DNA from: Massilia sp. BJB1822
Lineage (GTDB): Bacteria > Pseudomonadota > Gammaproteobacteria > Burkholderiales > Burkholderiaceae_D
Length of the DNA stretch: 64,000 nt
Assembly (NCBI RefSeq): GCF_013369485.1
Contig: NZ_JABWEB010000009.1
Span: forward strand, 124,001-188,000
Reading direction: 5' to 3'
Position numbers and translations under genes: made by a program
Notes under the pieces: generated by a model
Told to the model about the DNA's origin: nothing
The model's input: only the letters and a program-made list of their open reading frames with translations
Databases searched by the model: none
Shown here: positions 53,157-62,483 of the stretch, piece after piece
Layout: every line of letters starts with the position of its first letter
Numbering within the stretch: position 1 is the first letter of the stretch

Positions 53157-53627
53157 TTAGAAGCGGAAGTGCGAGAACGCCTTGTTCGCTTCAGCCATGC
53201 GGTGCACCTCGTCACGACGCTTCATCGCGCCGCCGCGGCCTTCCGCAGCTTCCATCAGCTCACCGCCCAGGCGTTGTGGCATGGATTTTTCGCTGCGCTT
53301 GTTGGCAGCTTCACGCAGCCAGCGCATGGACAGGGCCAGACGGCGTACTGGACGCACTTCCACAGGCACCTGGTAGTTGGCGCCACCGACGCGGCGGGAT
53401 TTCACTTCCACCAGCGGCTTGGCGTTGTTGATTGCGGCGGCGAACACTTCCAGCGGGTCCTTGCCCGATTTTTGCTGGATATGGTCGAACGCACCGTAGA
53501 TGATGTTTTCTGCGACCGATTTTTTACCGGACAGCATCAGAACGTTCACGAATTTGGCGACTTCGGTGTTGCCGAATTTTGGATCCGGCAGAATCTCGCG
53601 CTTGGGTACTTCACGACGACGTGGCAT
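53157..53627 (-). CDS. rpsG: 30S ribosomal protein S7
   Basis: A 156-residue S7, primary binder of the 16S 3' major domain (MPRRREVPKREILPDPKFGNTEVAKFVNVLM; RVGGANYQVPVEVRPVRRLALSMRWL). In E. coli it represses str translation between rpsL and rpsG. It lies 115 bases after rpsL. Confidence 0.98.
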   Translation of the reverse strand: MPRRREVPKREILPDPKFGNTEVAKFVNVLMLSGKKSVAENIIYGAFDHIQQKSGKDPLEVFAAAINNAKPLVEVKSRRVGGANYQVPVEVRPVRRLALSMRWLREAANKRSEKSMPQRLGGELMEAAEGRGGAMKRRDEVHRMAEANKAFSHFRF

Positions 53628-53742
53628 TGTATTTCCTTCCTGTCTTCAGTTGAGCGCCTCTGATTTGGCACTCGCGGAGGCCATCAAAGCCTTCCACTTA
53701 CTCGGTCTCGCGACCGCCTCAACTCATTAAAATGCAAGAAAA

Positions 53743-54126
53743 TTACTTCTTGGCTTGCTTAGCGCGCTTCGCACCGTACTTCGAGCGAGCTTGCTTACGG
53801 TCTTTAACACCCTGGGTATCCAGCGCGCCGCGAACCATGTGGTAACGCACACCTGGCAAGTCTTTTACACGACCGCCGCGCAGCAGAACAACGCTGTGTT
53901 CCTGCAGGTTGTGGCCTTCACCGCCGATGTACGAAATCACTTCGAAACCGTTGGTCAGACGCACTTTGGCAACTTTACGCAGTGCCGAGTTAGGCTTCTT
54001 AGGAGTGGTGGTGTACACGCGGGTGCACACGCCACGCTTTTGCGGGCAGTTTTCAAGTGCCGGCGATTTGCTCTTCACGACCAGTGCGGTACGTGGTTTG
54101 CGAATCAATTGATTGATGGTTGGCAT
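53743..54126 (-). CDS. rpsL: 30S ribosomal protein S12
   Basis: A 127-residue S12, decoding-centre protein. K43 in TTPKKPNSALRK and K88 in GGRVKDLPGVR are the wild-type residues, so no streptomycin-resistance change is seen. First gene of the str operon, with a leader of about 154 bases and a strong promoter. Confidence 0.98.
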   Translation of the reverse strand: MPTINQLIRKPRTALVVKSKSPALENCPQKRGVCTRVYTTTPKKPNSALRKVAKVRLTNGFEVISYIGGEGHNLQEHSVVLLRGGRVKDLPGVRYHMVRGALDTQGVKDRKQARSKYGAKRAKQAKK

Positions 54127-54160
54127 CGTTCTTAATCCAACAAAGTTACTACGTTAATAA

Positions 54161-54178
54161 CCCGAACAATTGTCCGGG
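54161..54178 (-). other. Near-perfect palindrome in the rpsL leader
   Basis: CCCGGACAA/TTGTTCGGG on the minus strand, one G-T pair, in the 5' untranslated leader of the str operon. Possible mRNA structure. Confidence 0.35.
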
Positions 54179-54286
54179 GACTAAAACCGTGTCCCGATTC
54201 CGACTGCACATGGGGCGCAAAAAGCCACTCTCGGGGAGCAGCTGTCAAACGCGTATACGATGCGCAGAATAAATTGAGAACTCGCG

Positions 54287-54315
54287 AGTATATACCTGGC
54301 AAGCCCCCCAGTCAA
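54287..54315 (-). promoter_or_regulatory. Main str operon promoter
   Basis: On the minus strand TTGACT, 17 bases, TATACT, the best sigma70 match in the window. The bases after the -10 are CGCGAG, a GC-rich discriminator typical of stringently controlled ribosomal promoters. Confidence 0.85.
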
Positions 54316-54406
54316 CTTCTGTTGCTGAATAATGTGGCAGGCGCGGAGTCTGCCCAGGACGGGAAAAAGCTTCCATAATAGCGGACACCTTTTTCACATT
54401 GTTTTT

Positions 54407-56287
54407 ATGCAAGCCTTGCTGCGCCCGGCCAATGCCCTCGTTCTGCTGACTTATCTGGCCTTATCGGCTGTGCCCTTCGTGCCCCTGCTGCTAGGCAAGC
54501 CGGTGGAGGGGCCGTGGCAGATCATCGGCATCGAGTTCACGGCCTGGGCGGCGGCGTGGGCGCTGTTCCGGCGTCCGGCGTATTTCCACTGGCTGCTACT
54601 GCCGGCCTTCCTCGCGCTGCCGACCGAGATTTACCTGATCGTCTTTTACGGCCAGGGCATTTCGACCCACCATCTGGGCATCATCGCCGAAACCAGCCCG
54701 AAGGAGTCGCTGGAATTCCTCGGCCAGAAAGTGTGGCTGATGCTGGCCGTGATGGTGGCGGTGGCGGCGTGGTGGGTATTGAGCTTCCGCGCCGCGCGCA
54801 AGACACGCGACCTGGACTGGAACGACTCTTCGCGCTGGCTGGCTCTGGGCGCGCTGGCCATGCTGGCGGCGGTAGCCGTCTATGGCTGGGAATTTGGCGT
54901 GGCGCCGGCCAAGCCGGCTTCGGCCAGCGTGGCGGCCACGCCAGCTTCGTCCGCCGCCCAGGCCAGCGGCTCCGACAGCGAGGAAGAGGAGGAGGAAGAA
55001 GAGGAAGCGTCGTCCGCCAGCGCCGGCCTGGACTACACCGGCTGGAAGCTGGGCGCCCTGCCCTACTGGGCCAAGGTGCCGGTCGATTTCGATGCCTTCA
55101 TCAATTCCTGGCCCTTCGGCCTGGTGGCGCGCGGCTGGGATTTCTACAAGGAGCGGCGCTATCTGGCCGATCTGGACGAGCGCAGCCGCCGCTTCAGCTT
55201 CGGCGCGCAGCAGCGCGAGCGCGACAGCGTGGCCGAAGTGGTGGTCGTGGTGCTGGGCGAATCCTCGCGCTACGACCGCTGGAGCCTGAACGGCTACCAG
55301 CGCGACACCAATCCACTGCTCGGCAAGGAAGCCAATCTGGTGACGCTGAGCGATGTGATCACGCCGGTGTCGGCCACGCGCCTGTCGGTGCCGGTCATCA
55401 TTTCGCGCAAGCCGGCGGTGCAGAGCCTGAAAGATGGCTTCACCGAAAAATCCTTCATCACCGCCTATAAGGAAGCCGGCTTCAAGACCTGGTGGCTGTC
55501 GAACCAGATCTCCTTCGGCAAATTCGACACCCCGGTTTCGGTCTTCGCCAAGGAAGCCAATGTGGTGCAGTTCATGAACCTGGGCGGCTTCACCAACGGT
55601 TCGAATTTCGACCAGATCCTGTTCGACCCGCTCAAAATCGCGCTGGCCGATCCGGCGCCGAAAAAGCTGATCGTGCTGCACACCCTGGGCAGCCACTGGA
55701 ACTACAGCCAGCGCCACCCGCAAGCTTTCGACAAATGGCAGCCCTCGCTGTACGGCGTGGACAAGCCGGTCTACACCGACCTGAAGATCAAGCCGCAGTT
55801 GAACAACAGCTACGACAACTCCATCCTCTACACCGACTGGTTCCTGGCGCAGACCATCGGCCAGTTGAAAGTTGCGGCGCCGATGGCCGCGCTGCTCTAC
55901 GTGGCCGACCATGGCCAGACCCTGTACGACAACAGTTGCCGCCTGGCCTTCCACGGCCACAACACGCAGTACGAATTCCACGTTCCGGCCTTTGTCTGGT
56001 ACTCGCACCAATACCAGGACCGCTACCCCGACAAGGTGCAGCAGTTGCAGCGCCACCGCAAAGTGCCGCTCGCCACCGAGAATATGTTCCACACCCTGCT
56101 CGACCTGGCCGATATCCGCTACCCCGGCGACAAGCTCGAATGGAGTTTCCTCAGCAGCCAGTTCAAACCCCACAAGCGCGTGGTCGACAGCTACGGCTGG
56201 ACCGACTACGACAACGCCACGCTCAAAGGCGACTGCCGCGAAATCATCGCCGGCAAGCCCAAAGCACCCAAGCGCGGCAAAAAATAG
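54407..56287 (+). CDS. EptA-like phosphoethanolamine transferase (sulfatase superfamily)
   Basis: 626 residues from the ATG at 54407 (no clear ribosome binding site; an in-frame ATG at 54332 would give a non-membrane start). Four or five N-terminal helices (about 10-30, 37-53, 60-80, 108-128, 145-162), then a linker with nine consecutive Glu (192-200), then the periplasmic catalytic domain. GESSRYDRWSLNGY at 284-297 is the nucleophile motif, with S286 where EptA has Thr; ADHGQ and FHGHNTQYEFHVPAFVW carry the other metal and substrate residues. Relatives add phosphoethanolamine to lipid A or core sugars and lower polymyxin binding. The exact acceptor here is unknown. Confidence 0.83.
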   Translation: MQALLRPANALVLLTYLALSAVPFVPLLLGKPVEGPWQIIGIEFTAWAAAWALFRRPAYFHWLLLPAFLALPTEIYLIVFYGQGISTHHLGIIAETSPKESLEFLGQKVWLMLAVMVAVAAWWVLSFRAARKTRDLDWNDSSRWLALGALAMLAAVAVYGWEFGVAPAKPASASVAATPASSAAQASGSDSEEEEEEEEEASSASAGLDYTGWKLGALPYWAKVPVDFDAFINSWPFGLVARGWDFYKERRYLADLDERSRRFSFGAQQRERDSVAEVVVVVLGESSRYDRWSLNGYQRDTNPLLGKEANLVTLSDVITPVSATRLSVPVIISRKPAVQSLKDGFTEKSFITAYKEAGFKTWWLSNQISFGKFDTPVSVFAKEANVVQFMNLGGFTNGSNFDQILFDPLKIALADPAPKKLIVLHTLGSHWNYSQRHPQAFDKWQPSLYGVDKPVYTDLKIKPQLNNSYDNSILYTDWFLAQTIGQLKVAAPMAALLYVADHGQTLYDNSCRLAFHGHNTQYEFHVPAFVWYSHQYQDRYPDKVQQLQRHRKVPLATENMFHTLLDLADIRYPGDKLEWSFLSSQFKPHKRVVDSYGWTDYDNATLKGDCREIIAGKPKAPKRGKK

Positions 56288-56288
56288 T

Positions 56289-56348
56289 CACAGCCGAGCC
56301 CGTGTCCACCCTGGGGTCAGACCCTAATCAGACACGAGCTCGGCTGTG
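56289..56348. repeat. REP-like palindromic element, copy 2 (inverted)
   Basis: CACAGCCGAGC/GCTCGGCTGTG perfect 11-base outer arms, inner GTGTCC...GACAC and core GGGGTCAGACCC. In opposite orientation to copies 1 and 3. Starts just after the transferase stop. Confidence 0.85.
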
Positions 56349-56369
56349 CCACTGCTTGTTTTAGAGATG

Positions 56370-56413
56370 AGCCCATGTCCGATCGGGGTCTGACCCCACG
56401 GTGGACACGGGCT
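56370..56413. repeat. REP-like palindromic element, copy 3
   Basis: AGCCCATGTCC/GGACACGGGCT arms around CGGGGTC-T-GACCCC. Forms an inverted pair with copy 2, 21 bases apart, between two convergent genes. Confidence 0.85.
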
Positions 56414-56423
56414 GGACTGTGGG

Positions 56424-57647
<1,224 letters not shown>

Positions 57648-57660
57648 CTTGCTTATGCTT

Positions 57661-58428
57661 TCAGGAGGCGGCCAGCATTTGCTGGGCGTGGCTGGCAGCC
57701 AGCTGTTCCAGGCCGGGCGCGGCCGGGCCGTCGTACAGCACGCGGCCGTCGGAGACGCGCACCAGACGGCGCGCATAGGCCGCCACGTCCGGCTCGTGCG
57801 TCACCAGCAGGATGGTGATGCCGGTTTCCTCATTCAGGCGCTGCAGCGAGCGCATGATTTCGACGCTGGTCTGGGTATCCAGATTGCCGGTCGGTTCGTC
57901 GGCCAGCAGCAGCGGCGGATCGGCCACCAGGGCGCGCGCGATCGCCACGCGCTGCTGCTGGCCGCCGGAGAGCTGGCTGGGCGTGCGCTTGGCCAGATCC
58001 TTGAGTCCAACTTTTTCCAGTTCGACCAGCGCCTTGGCCTGGGCTTTGCCGCGCGAGACGCCGGCATAGATCAGCGGCAGCGCTACATTCTCGGCCACGC
58101 TCATGCGCTTGATCAGGTTAAAGCTCTGGAACACGAAACCGATGGTGCGGTTGCGGATGACCGCCAGCTCGGCGCGCGACAGGCTGCGCACGTCGACGCC
58201 GTTGAGCAGATAACTGCCGTCGGTGGCCAGGTCCAGGCAGCCGAGAATATTCATCAGCGTCGACTTGCCGGAACCGGATTGGCCCATCACGGCCAGGAAA
58301 TCGCCGCGCGGCACCTGCAGGTCGATGCCGTGCAGGACGGGCGTTTCCACGCTGCCCGAGAAATAGCTCTTGCGCACGGCTTGAATGTCGATCAGCGGCT
58401 GGCCGCCGCCTACCAGATGGGGCGCCAT
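57661..58428 (-). CDS. MacB-type ABC transporter ATPase
   Basis: 255 residues: Walker A GQSGSGKST (about 49-57), Q loop, signature LSGGQQQRVAIARAL, Walker B LLLADEPTGNLD and switch His in LLVTHEP. It belongs to the LolD/MacB/FtsE group. Its ATG overlaps the adaptor stop by one base, so translation is coupled. Works with the permease downstream. Confidence 0.93.
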   Translation of the reverse strand: MAPHLVGGGQPLIDIQAVRKSYFSGSVETPVLHGIDLQVPRGDFLAVMGQSGSGKSTLMNILGCLDLATDGSYLLNGVDVRSLSRAELAVIRNRTIGFVFQSFNLIKRMSVAENVALPLIYAGVSRGKAQAKALVELEKVGLKDLAKRTPSQLSGGQQQRVAIARALVADPPLLLADEPTGNLDTQTSVEIMRSLQRLNEETGITILLVTHEPDVAAYARRLVRVSDGRVLYDGPAAPGLEQLAASHAQQMLAAS

Positions 58429-59678
58429 TACAGATCGCCTTCGCCGCTGTCCTTGCTTTCGCCCGCCAGCTTGCGGGTGATGACCTTGTCGCCTTTTTTC
58501 AGACTGCCGTCCAGGATTTCGGTGTAGCGGAAGTTGGACAGGCCGATGCGCACATCGACCGGTTTGGCCTCGTTATGCTCGTCCAGGCGGTAGACCTTGA
58601 AGGTGCGCGCGATATCACCCTTGCTGCGGAAGGAGATGCTGTCCTCTTCCGGCGCCGCCACCGGCGCGGCCGCCTTGGCCGAGGCGCTGGCGGCCTTGCC
58701 GTCCTTGGCTGCCGCCTTGGCCTGTTTCTTCTGCTCGGCCGCCAGCTCTTCGTCGCTGAGGCGGAAGCGCAGGGCGGCGGTGGGGATGCGCAGCACGTTC
58801 TGGCGGTCGCCCACCACCAGGCGCACCTGGGCCGTCATGCCTGGCTTCAGCAGCTCGTCCTTATTGTCCACGTCCAGCACCACGTTGTAGGTGACGACGT
58901 TCTGCACCACGTTCGGCGCCAGGCGGAACTGGCGCATGCGCGCGTCGAATTCCTTGTCCGGGTAGGCATCGACCACGAAGCGCGCTGGCTGGCCTTCCTT
59001 GAGCATGCCGACGTCGGCTTCCGAGACATTGGTGTCGATCTGCATCTTGGTCAGGTCGCGCGCGATCTGGAACAGGTTGGGCGTGTTGAAGGACGCGGCC
59101 ACCGTCTGTCCCAGATCGATGGTGCGCTTGATGATCACGCCGTCGATGGGGGCGCGGATCACGCTGTTATTCAAGTCGGCGCGGGCGCGCGCCAATTGGG
59201 CCTTGGCCAGTTCGATATTGGCCTTGGCCACATCGACTTCGCGCTTGGACTGGTCGAGCGCCAGGGTCGAGACATAGTTCTGCGACACCAGGGTCTGGTT
59301 GCGCGTGAAAGTGGCCTGGGCCAGGCGCATCGAGGCTTCGGCCGAGGCCAGGCTGGCTTCGGCCTGGCGGATCTGGGCTTCGAAAATGGTCGGCTCCAGC
59401 TTGAGCAGGATCTGGCCTTTTTTCACGCGGTCGTTGAAGTCGGCATTCAGCTCGCTGACCGTGCCCGACACCTGGGAACCCACATTCACCAGCGCCACCG
59501 GATTGATGGTGCCGCTGGCCGTCACCAGCTGGGCGATATTGCCGCTGTCCACGGCCGCTGTGCGGTAACGTAGCGGCGCCTCCGCCGGTTTGTTTTGAAA
59601 CAACACTGCGCCCGCGCCGCCGACCACCACCAGGGCGGTAATCAGGACGGCCAAACGCTTCTTCGTGAATATTTTCAT
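58428..59678 (-). CDS. MacA-like periplasmic adaptor
   Basis: 416 residues: N-terminal anchor (about 8-27), lipoyl half (SGTINPVALVNVGSQVSGTVSELN), helical hairpin (AEASLASAEASMRLAQATFTRNQ), second half (VIRAPIDGVIIKRTIDLGQTV), beta-barrel and membrane-proximal part. An insert of about 40 Ala/Lys residues (around 308-350, KKQAKAAAKDGKAASASAK) interrupts the last domain and is unusual. First gene of the adaptor-ATPase-permease operon. The outer membrane channel is not encoded nearby. Confidence 0.9.
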   Translation of the reverse strand: MKIFTKKRLAVLITALVVVGGAGAVLFQNKPAEAPLRYRTAAVDSGNIAQLVTASGTINPVALVNVGSQVSGTVSELNADFNDRVKKGQILLKLEPTIFEAQIRQAEASLASAEASMRLAQATFTRNQTLVSQNYVSTLALDQSKREVDVAKANIELAKAQLARARADLNNSVIRAPIDGVIIKRTIDLGQTVAASFNTPNLFQIARDLTKMQIDTNVSEADVGMLKEGQPARFVVDAYPDKEFDARMRQFRLAPNVVQNVVTYNVVLDVDNKDELLKPGMTAQVRLVVGDRQNVLRIPTAALRFRLSDEELAAEQKKQAKAAAKDGKAASASAKAAAPVAAPEEDSISFRSKGDIARTFKVYRLDEHNEAKPVDVRIGLSNFRYTEILDGSLKKGDKVITRKLAGESKDSGEGDL

Positions 59679-59890
59679 GGGTATCTATGGGATGATGATG
59701 GGCGCAAAACCGCCAGTTTCCGCGCTCCGCCGGGCTGGCGGCTTAAGAACGGATGAAGATGGGCGTGCCGAAGTCTCGTGTATGAATGAAATTGTTATTG
59801 CAACAAAACTTAACTTAGCACTACCATAATATTTCCGCAAGAAAATTAAAAGAAAAACTACGGCGCTAAGGCGCTGTTCTGGAGGAGATG

Positions 59891-61003
59891 ATGGACAAAC
59901 CTGCAAGGCTGGCTTCCATCGACGTGCTGCGCGGGTTTGTGATCGCGCTGATGGCGCTCGACCATACGCGCGACTTTTTCGGCCCCACCAATTTCAGCCC
60001 GGAAGACCTCGACACCACCACGCCGGCCTGGTTCTGGACGCGCTGGATCACCCATTTATGCGCCACCACCTTCGTGCTGCTGGCCGGCAGTTCGGCTTTC
60101 CTGCGCGGACAAGCCTGCGGCACGGCAGCCCTGTCGCGCTATCTGGCCAGCCGCGGCGCCCTGCTGCTCGTGCTGGAAGCGAGCTGGATCAGTTTCAGCT
60201 GGCAGTTCGGCTTCAACATCATCATCCTGCAAGTGCTGTGGGCGCTGGGCGCGGGCATGCTCATGCTGGCCCTGCTGGTCTGGCTGCCGCGCCCGGCGGT
60301 GGCGGCCATCGCCGTCCTGCTCATCCTGCCGCACAATCTGCTGGACGGCGTGACGCTGGAGTCGGTCCTGTGGCAAGCCTGGCACCAGGGCGGCTTTGTG
60401 CCGCTTACCAAGCAGTTCGGCATTGTCATCGTGTATCCGTTGATGCCCTGGCTGGGGCTGATCGCGGCCGGCTACGCGCTGGGGCCGGTCTTCCTGTGGG
60501 AGGCGGCGCAGCGCCAGCGCTGGCTGCTGCTGGCCGGTGCGGTGCTGCTGCTGGCCTTTATCGCCCTGCGCGTGGGCAATCTGTATGGCGATCCCGATCC
60601 CTGGTCGCCGCAAGGCAAGGGCTGGATGTTCGACCTGATGTCCTTCCTGCGCGTGCACAAATATCCGCCGTCCCTGCTCTATCTCTGCGTCACGCTGGGC
60701 ATTGCGTTGCCGCTGCTGGCCTGCTGCGAACGCGTGCAGCCGCCACGCGCGCTGCTGCTGTTCGGGCGCGCGCCGCTGTTCTTCTATGTGATCCATATCG
60801 CGCTGATCCACTGCCTGGCCGGCCTGTATATGCTGGCGCGCTATGGCAGCCTGCCGCAGGGCGGGCCGGTGGCGGCGCAACTCCCGCCCGGCTACCAGCC
60901 CTCGCTGCCGGTGGTGTATGCCAGTTGGCTGGGCGTGCTTGTGCTGATGTATGGATTAACCCTGCTGTGGCGCCGCCGGCGCGCCGCTTCTCCAACCCGA
61001 TGA
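59891..61003 (+). CDS. DUF1624 / heparan-alpha-glucosaminide acetyltransferase-like membrane protein
   Basis: 370 residues, about ten transmembrane helices. The N-terminal signature RLASIDVLRGFVIALMALDHTRDFF with the conserved DxLRG and DH pair is that of the DUF1624 acyltransferase-like family. GGAGG at 59881-59885 is 5 bases from the second ATG (59891) but only 2 from the first (59888), so 59891 is preferred. It probably transfers acyl groups to sugars at the membrane; the substrate is not known. The S41-like gene follows at once and is likely co-transcribed. It is divergent from the MacAB-like operon. Confidence 0.82.
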   Translation: MDKPARLASIDVLRGFVIALMALDHTRDFFGPTNFSPEDLDTTTPAWFWTRWITHLCATTFVLLAGSSAFLRGQACGTAALSRYLASRGALLLVLEASWISFSWQFGFNIIILQVLWALGAGMLMLALLVWLPRPAVAAIAVLLILPHNLLDGVTLESVLWQAWHQGGFVPLTKQFGIVIVYPLMPWLGLIAAGYALGPVFLWEAAQRQRWLLLAGAVLLLAFIALRVGNLYGDPDPWSPQGKGWMFDLMSFLRVHKYPPSLLYLCVTLGIALPLLACCERVQPPRALLLFGRAPLFFYVIHIALIHCLAGLYMLARYGSLPQGGPVAAQLPPGYQPSLPVVYASWLGVLVLMYGLTLLWRRRRAASPTR

Positions 61004-61016
61004 TCAAGGATTGCAA

Positions 61017-62483
61017 TTGCTGAAAAAAGCCCTGCTGGCCGGCGTGTTCGCGCTGGCCGCCCTGCCCCGTGCCCACGCGGCCGATAGCGCCAGCCCCTGG
61101 TCCGCGCTGGCCAAAGCCGATCTCGATTTTGTGCAGCAAAGCATACGCGACAACCATCCCGGTCCCCTGGACAAGGAAAACGCTTACTTCAAAGCCTGGC
61201 TGGAACGCGGCTACGCCGAGGCCAGCGCGCAGGCGGCGCAAGCGCGCTCGCTGGGCGATGTGCAGAAGATGCTGGCGCGCTATATCGCCGGTTTCGCCGA
61301 CGGCCATATGGCGCTGAGCTTCTACCACCAGAGCCGCAGCATGCGCTGGGCGAATATGATCGTGCTGCGCCAGGGTGGCCGCTACCGCGTCGCGTATAGC
61401 GGACGGGCCGATGTGCCGGTGAATGCGGAGCTGCTGTCCTGCGACGGGCGCGCCATCAATGCCATCGTCAAGGAAGATCTGGCGCCGGCTTTTCTGAACA
61501 ACCCTGATCTGGACTGGATCAGGACGGAGCTGGCCCCGCTCGTGCTGCTGAGCGAAGAAGTGCGTCCGCATGCGGAATATGCGGCCTGCCAGATCGCGGT
61601 GAATGGCCAGGCGCGCAGCGTGGCGCTGCAATGGAGCGATATCGCGCGCAACACCTTCTACGACCAGCTCGATCGCGTGCGGCCGGCGATGGACAAGAAG
61701 AGCAGCATCACGCAGGTCGGGCCGAGGCAGTACTGGGTGCGGCTGCCGCAGTTCCAGCCCAGGGCGGCCGAGATCGAGGAACTCAAGGAACTGACCAGGC
61801 AGATGGCCGGACTGCGCGATGCGGAGCTGGTGGTCTTCGATACGCGCGGCAATAACGGCGGCAATTCCGCCTGGGGCAACGATATCCTGGCCGCCCTGTA
61901 TGGCGAGGCGCATATCCATCAGCTGCGCAGCCGCGACCGCGGTTACGCCGAATGGCGGGTCAGCGCCGGCAATCTGGAACATATCCGCCAGCGCATCCTG
62001 CCCATGCTGCGCCAGCAGTATGAGGAAACGAATCCGGGTTATCAGGTGTGGGCAGACATGGCGCAGCGCATGCAGACGGCCTTGGAACAGGGCCAGACCT
62101 TCCTGCGCCAGCGCGATGAGGATGAGATTGTGAACGCGCCCGGCGGCCAGGCCGCGCCGCTGTCGAAGGCGCGCGCCGCCCTCGTCACCAAGTCGGGCTG
62201 CGCCAGCGCCTGTCTCGACTTCGCGGATGTGGTGCTGGCCCTGCCGGGCGCCGTCCACCTGGGCGAAACCACGGGCGCCGACACCGTGTATATGGAAGTG
62301 CGGCCACTGGTTCTGCCCAGCGGTCTGGCACGCCTGGTGGTGGCGCAGAAGGTCTACCGCGACCGGCTGCGCGCCCACAACCAGGCCTATGTTCCGGGCC
62401 GGCCTTTCGATGGGCCAATCCAGGACGATGCGCAGCTGAAGCCCTGGGTGTTAAAGCAGCTGAATGCCAGGGCTTCAGACTAA
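61017..62483 (+). CDS. S41-like secreted peptidase with altered active site
   Basis: 488 residues from a TTG at 61017, chosen because AAGGA at 61006-61010 is 6 bases upstream; a TTG at 61011 is too close. Signal peptide ending AHA, a helical N-terminal part, then the S41 core with DTRGNNGGNS (about 275-284), the nucleophile-elbow segment SGCASAC (393-399) and GETTGAD (417-423). Tail-specific proteases have GxASAS and a GEPTFGKG lysine; here that lysine is missing. It may use another base or be inactive. The stop overlaps the convergent MutS-like gene by 9 bases. Confidence 0.8.
   Translation: MLKKALLAGVFALAALPRAHAADSASPWSALAKADLDFVQQSIRDNHPGPLDKENAYFKAWLERGYAEASAQAAQARSLGDVQKMLARYIAGFADGHMALSFYHQSRSMRWANMIVLRQGGRYRVAYSGRADVPVNAELLSCDGRAINAIVKEDLAPAFLNNPDLDWIRTELAPLVLLSEEVRPHAEYAACQIAVNGQARSVALQWSDIARNTFYDQLDRVRPAMDKKSSITQVGPRQYWVRLPQFQPRAAEIEELKELTRQMAGLRDAELVVFDTRGNNGGNSAWGNDILAALYGEAHIHQLRSRDRGYAEWRVSAGNLEHIRQRILPMLRQQYEETNPGYQVWADMAQRMQTALEQGQTFLRQRDEDEIVNAPGGQAAPLSKARAALVTKSGCASACLDFADVVLALPGAVHLGETTGADTVYMEVRPLVLPSGLARLVVAQKVYRDRLRAHNQAYVPGRPFDGPIQDDAQLKPWVLKQLNARASD

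Noticed and set aside
53743..54126. A streptomycin-resistance change in S12
   Set aside because: K43 and K88 are both the wild-type residues.
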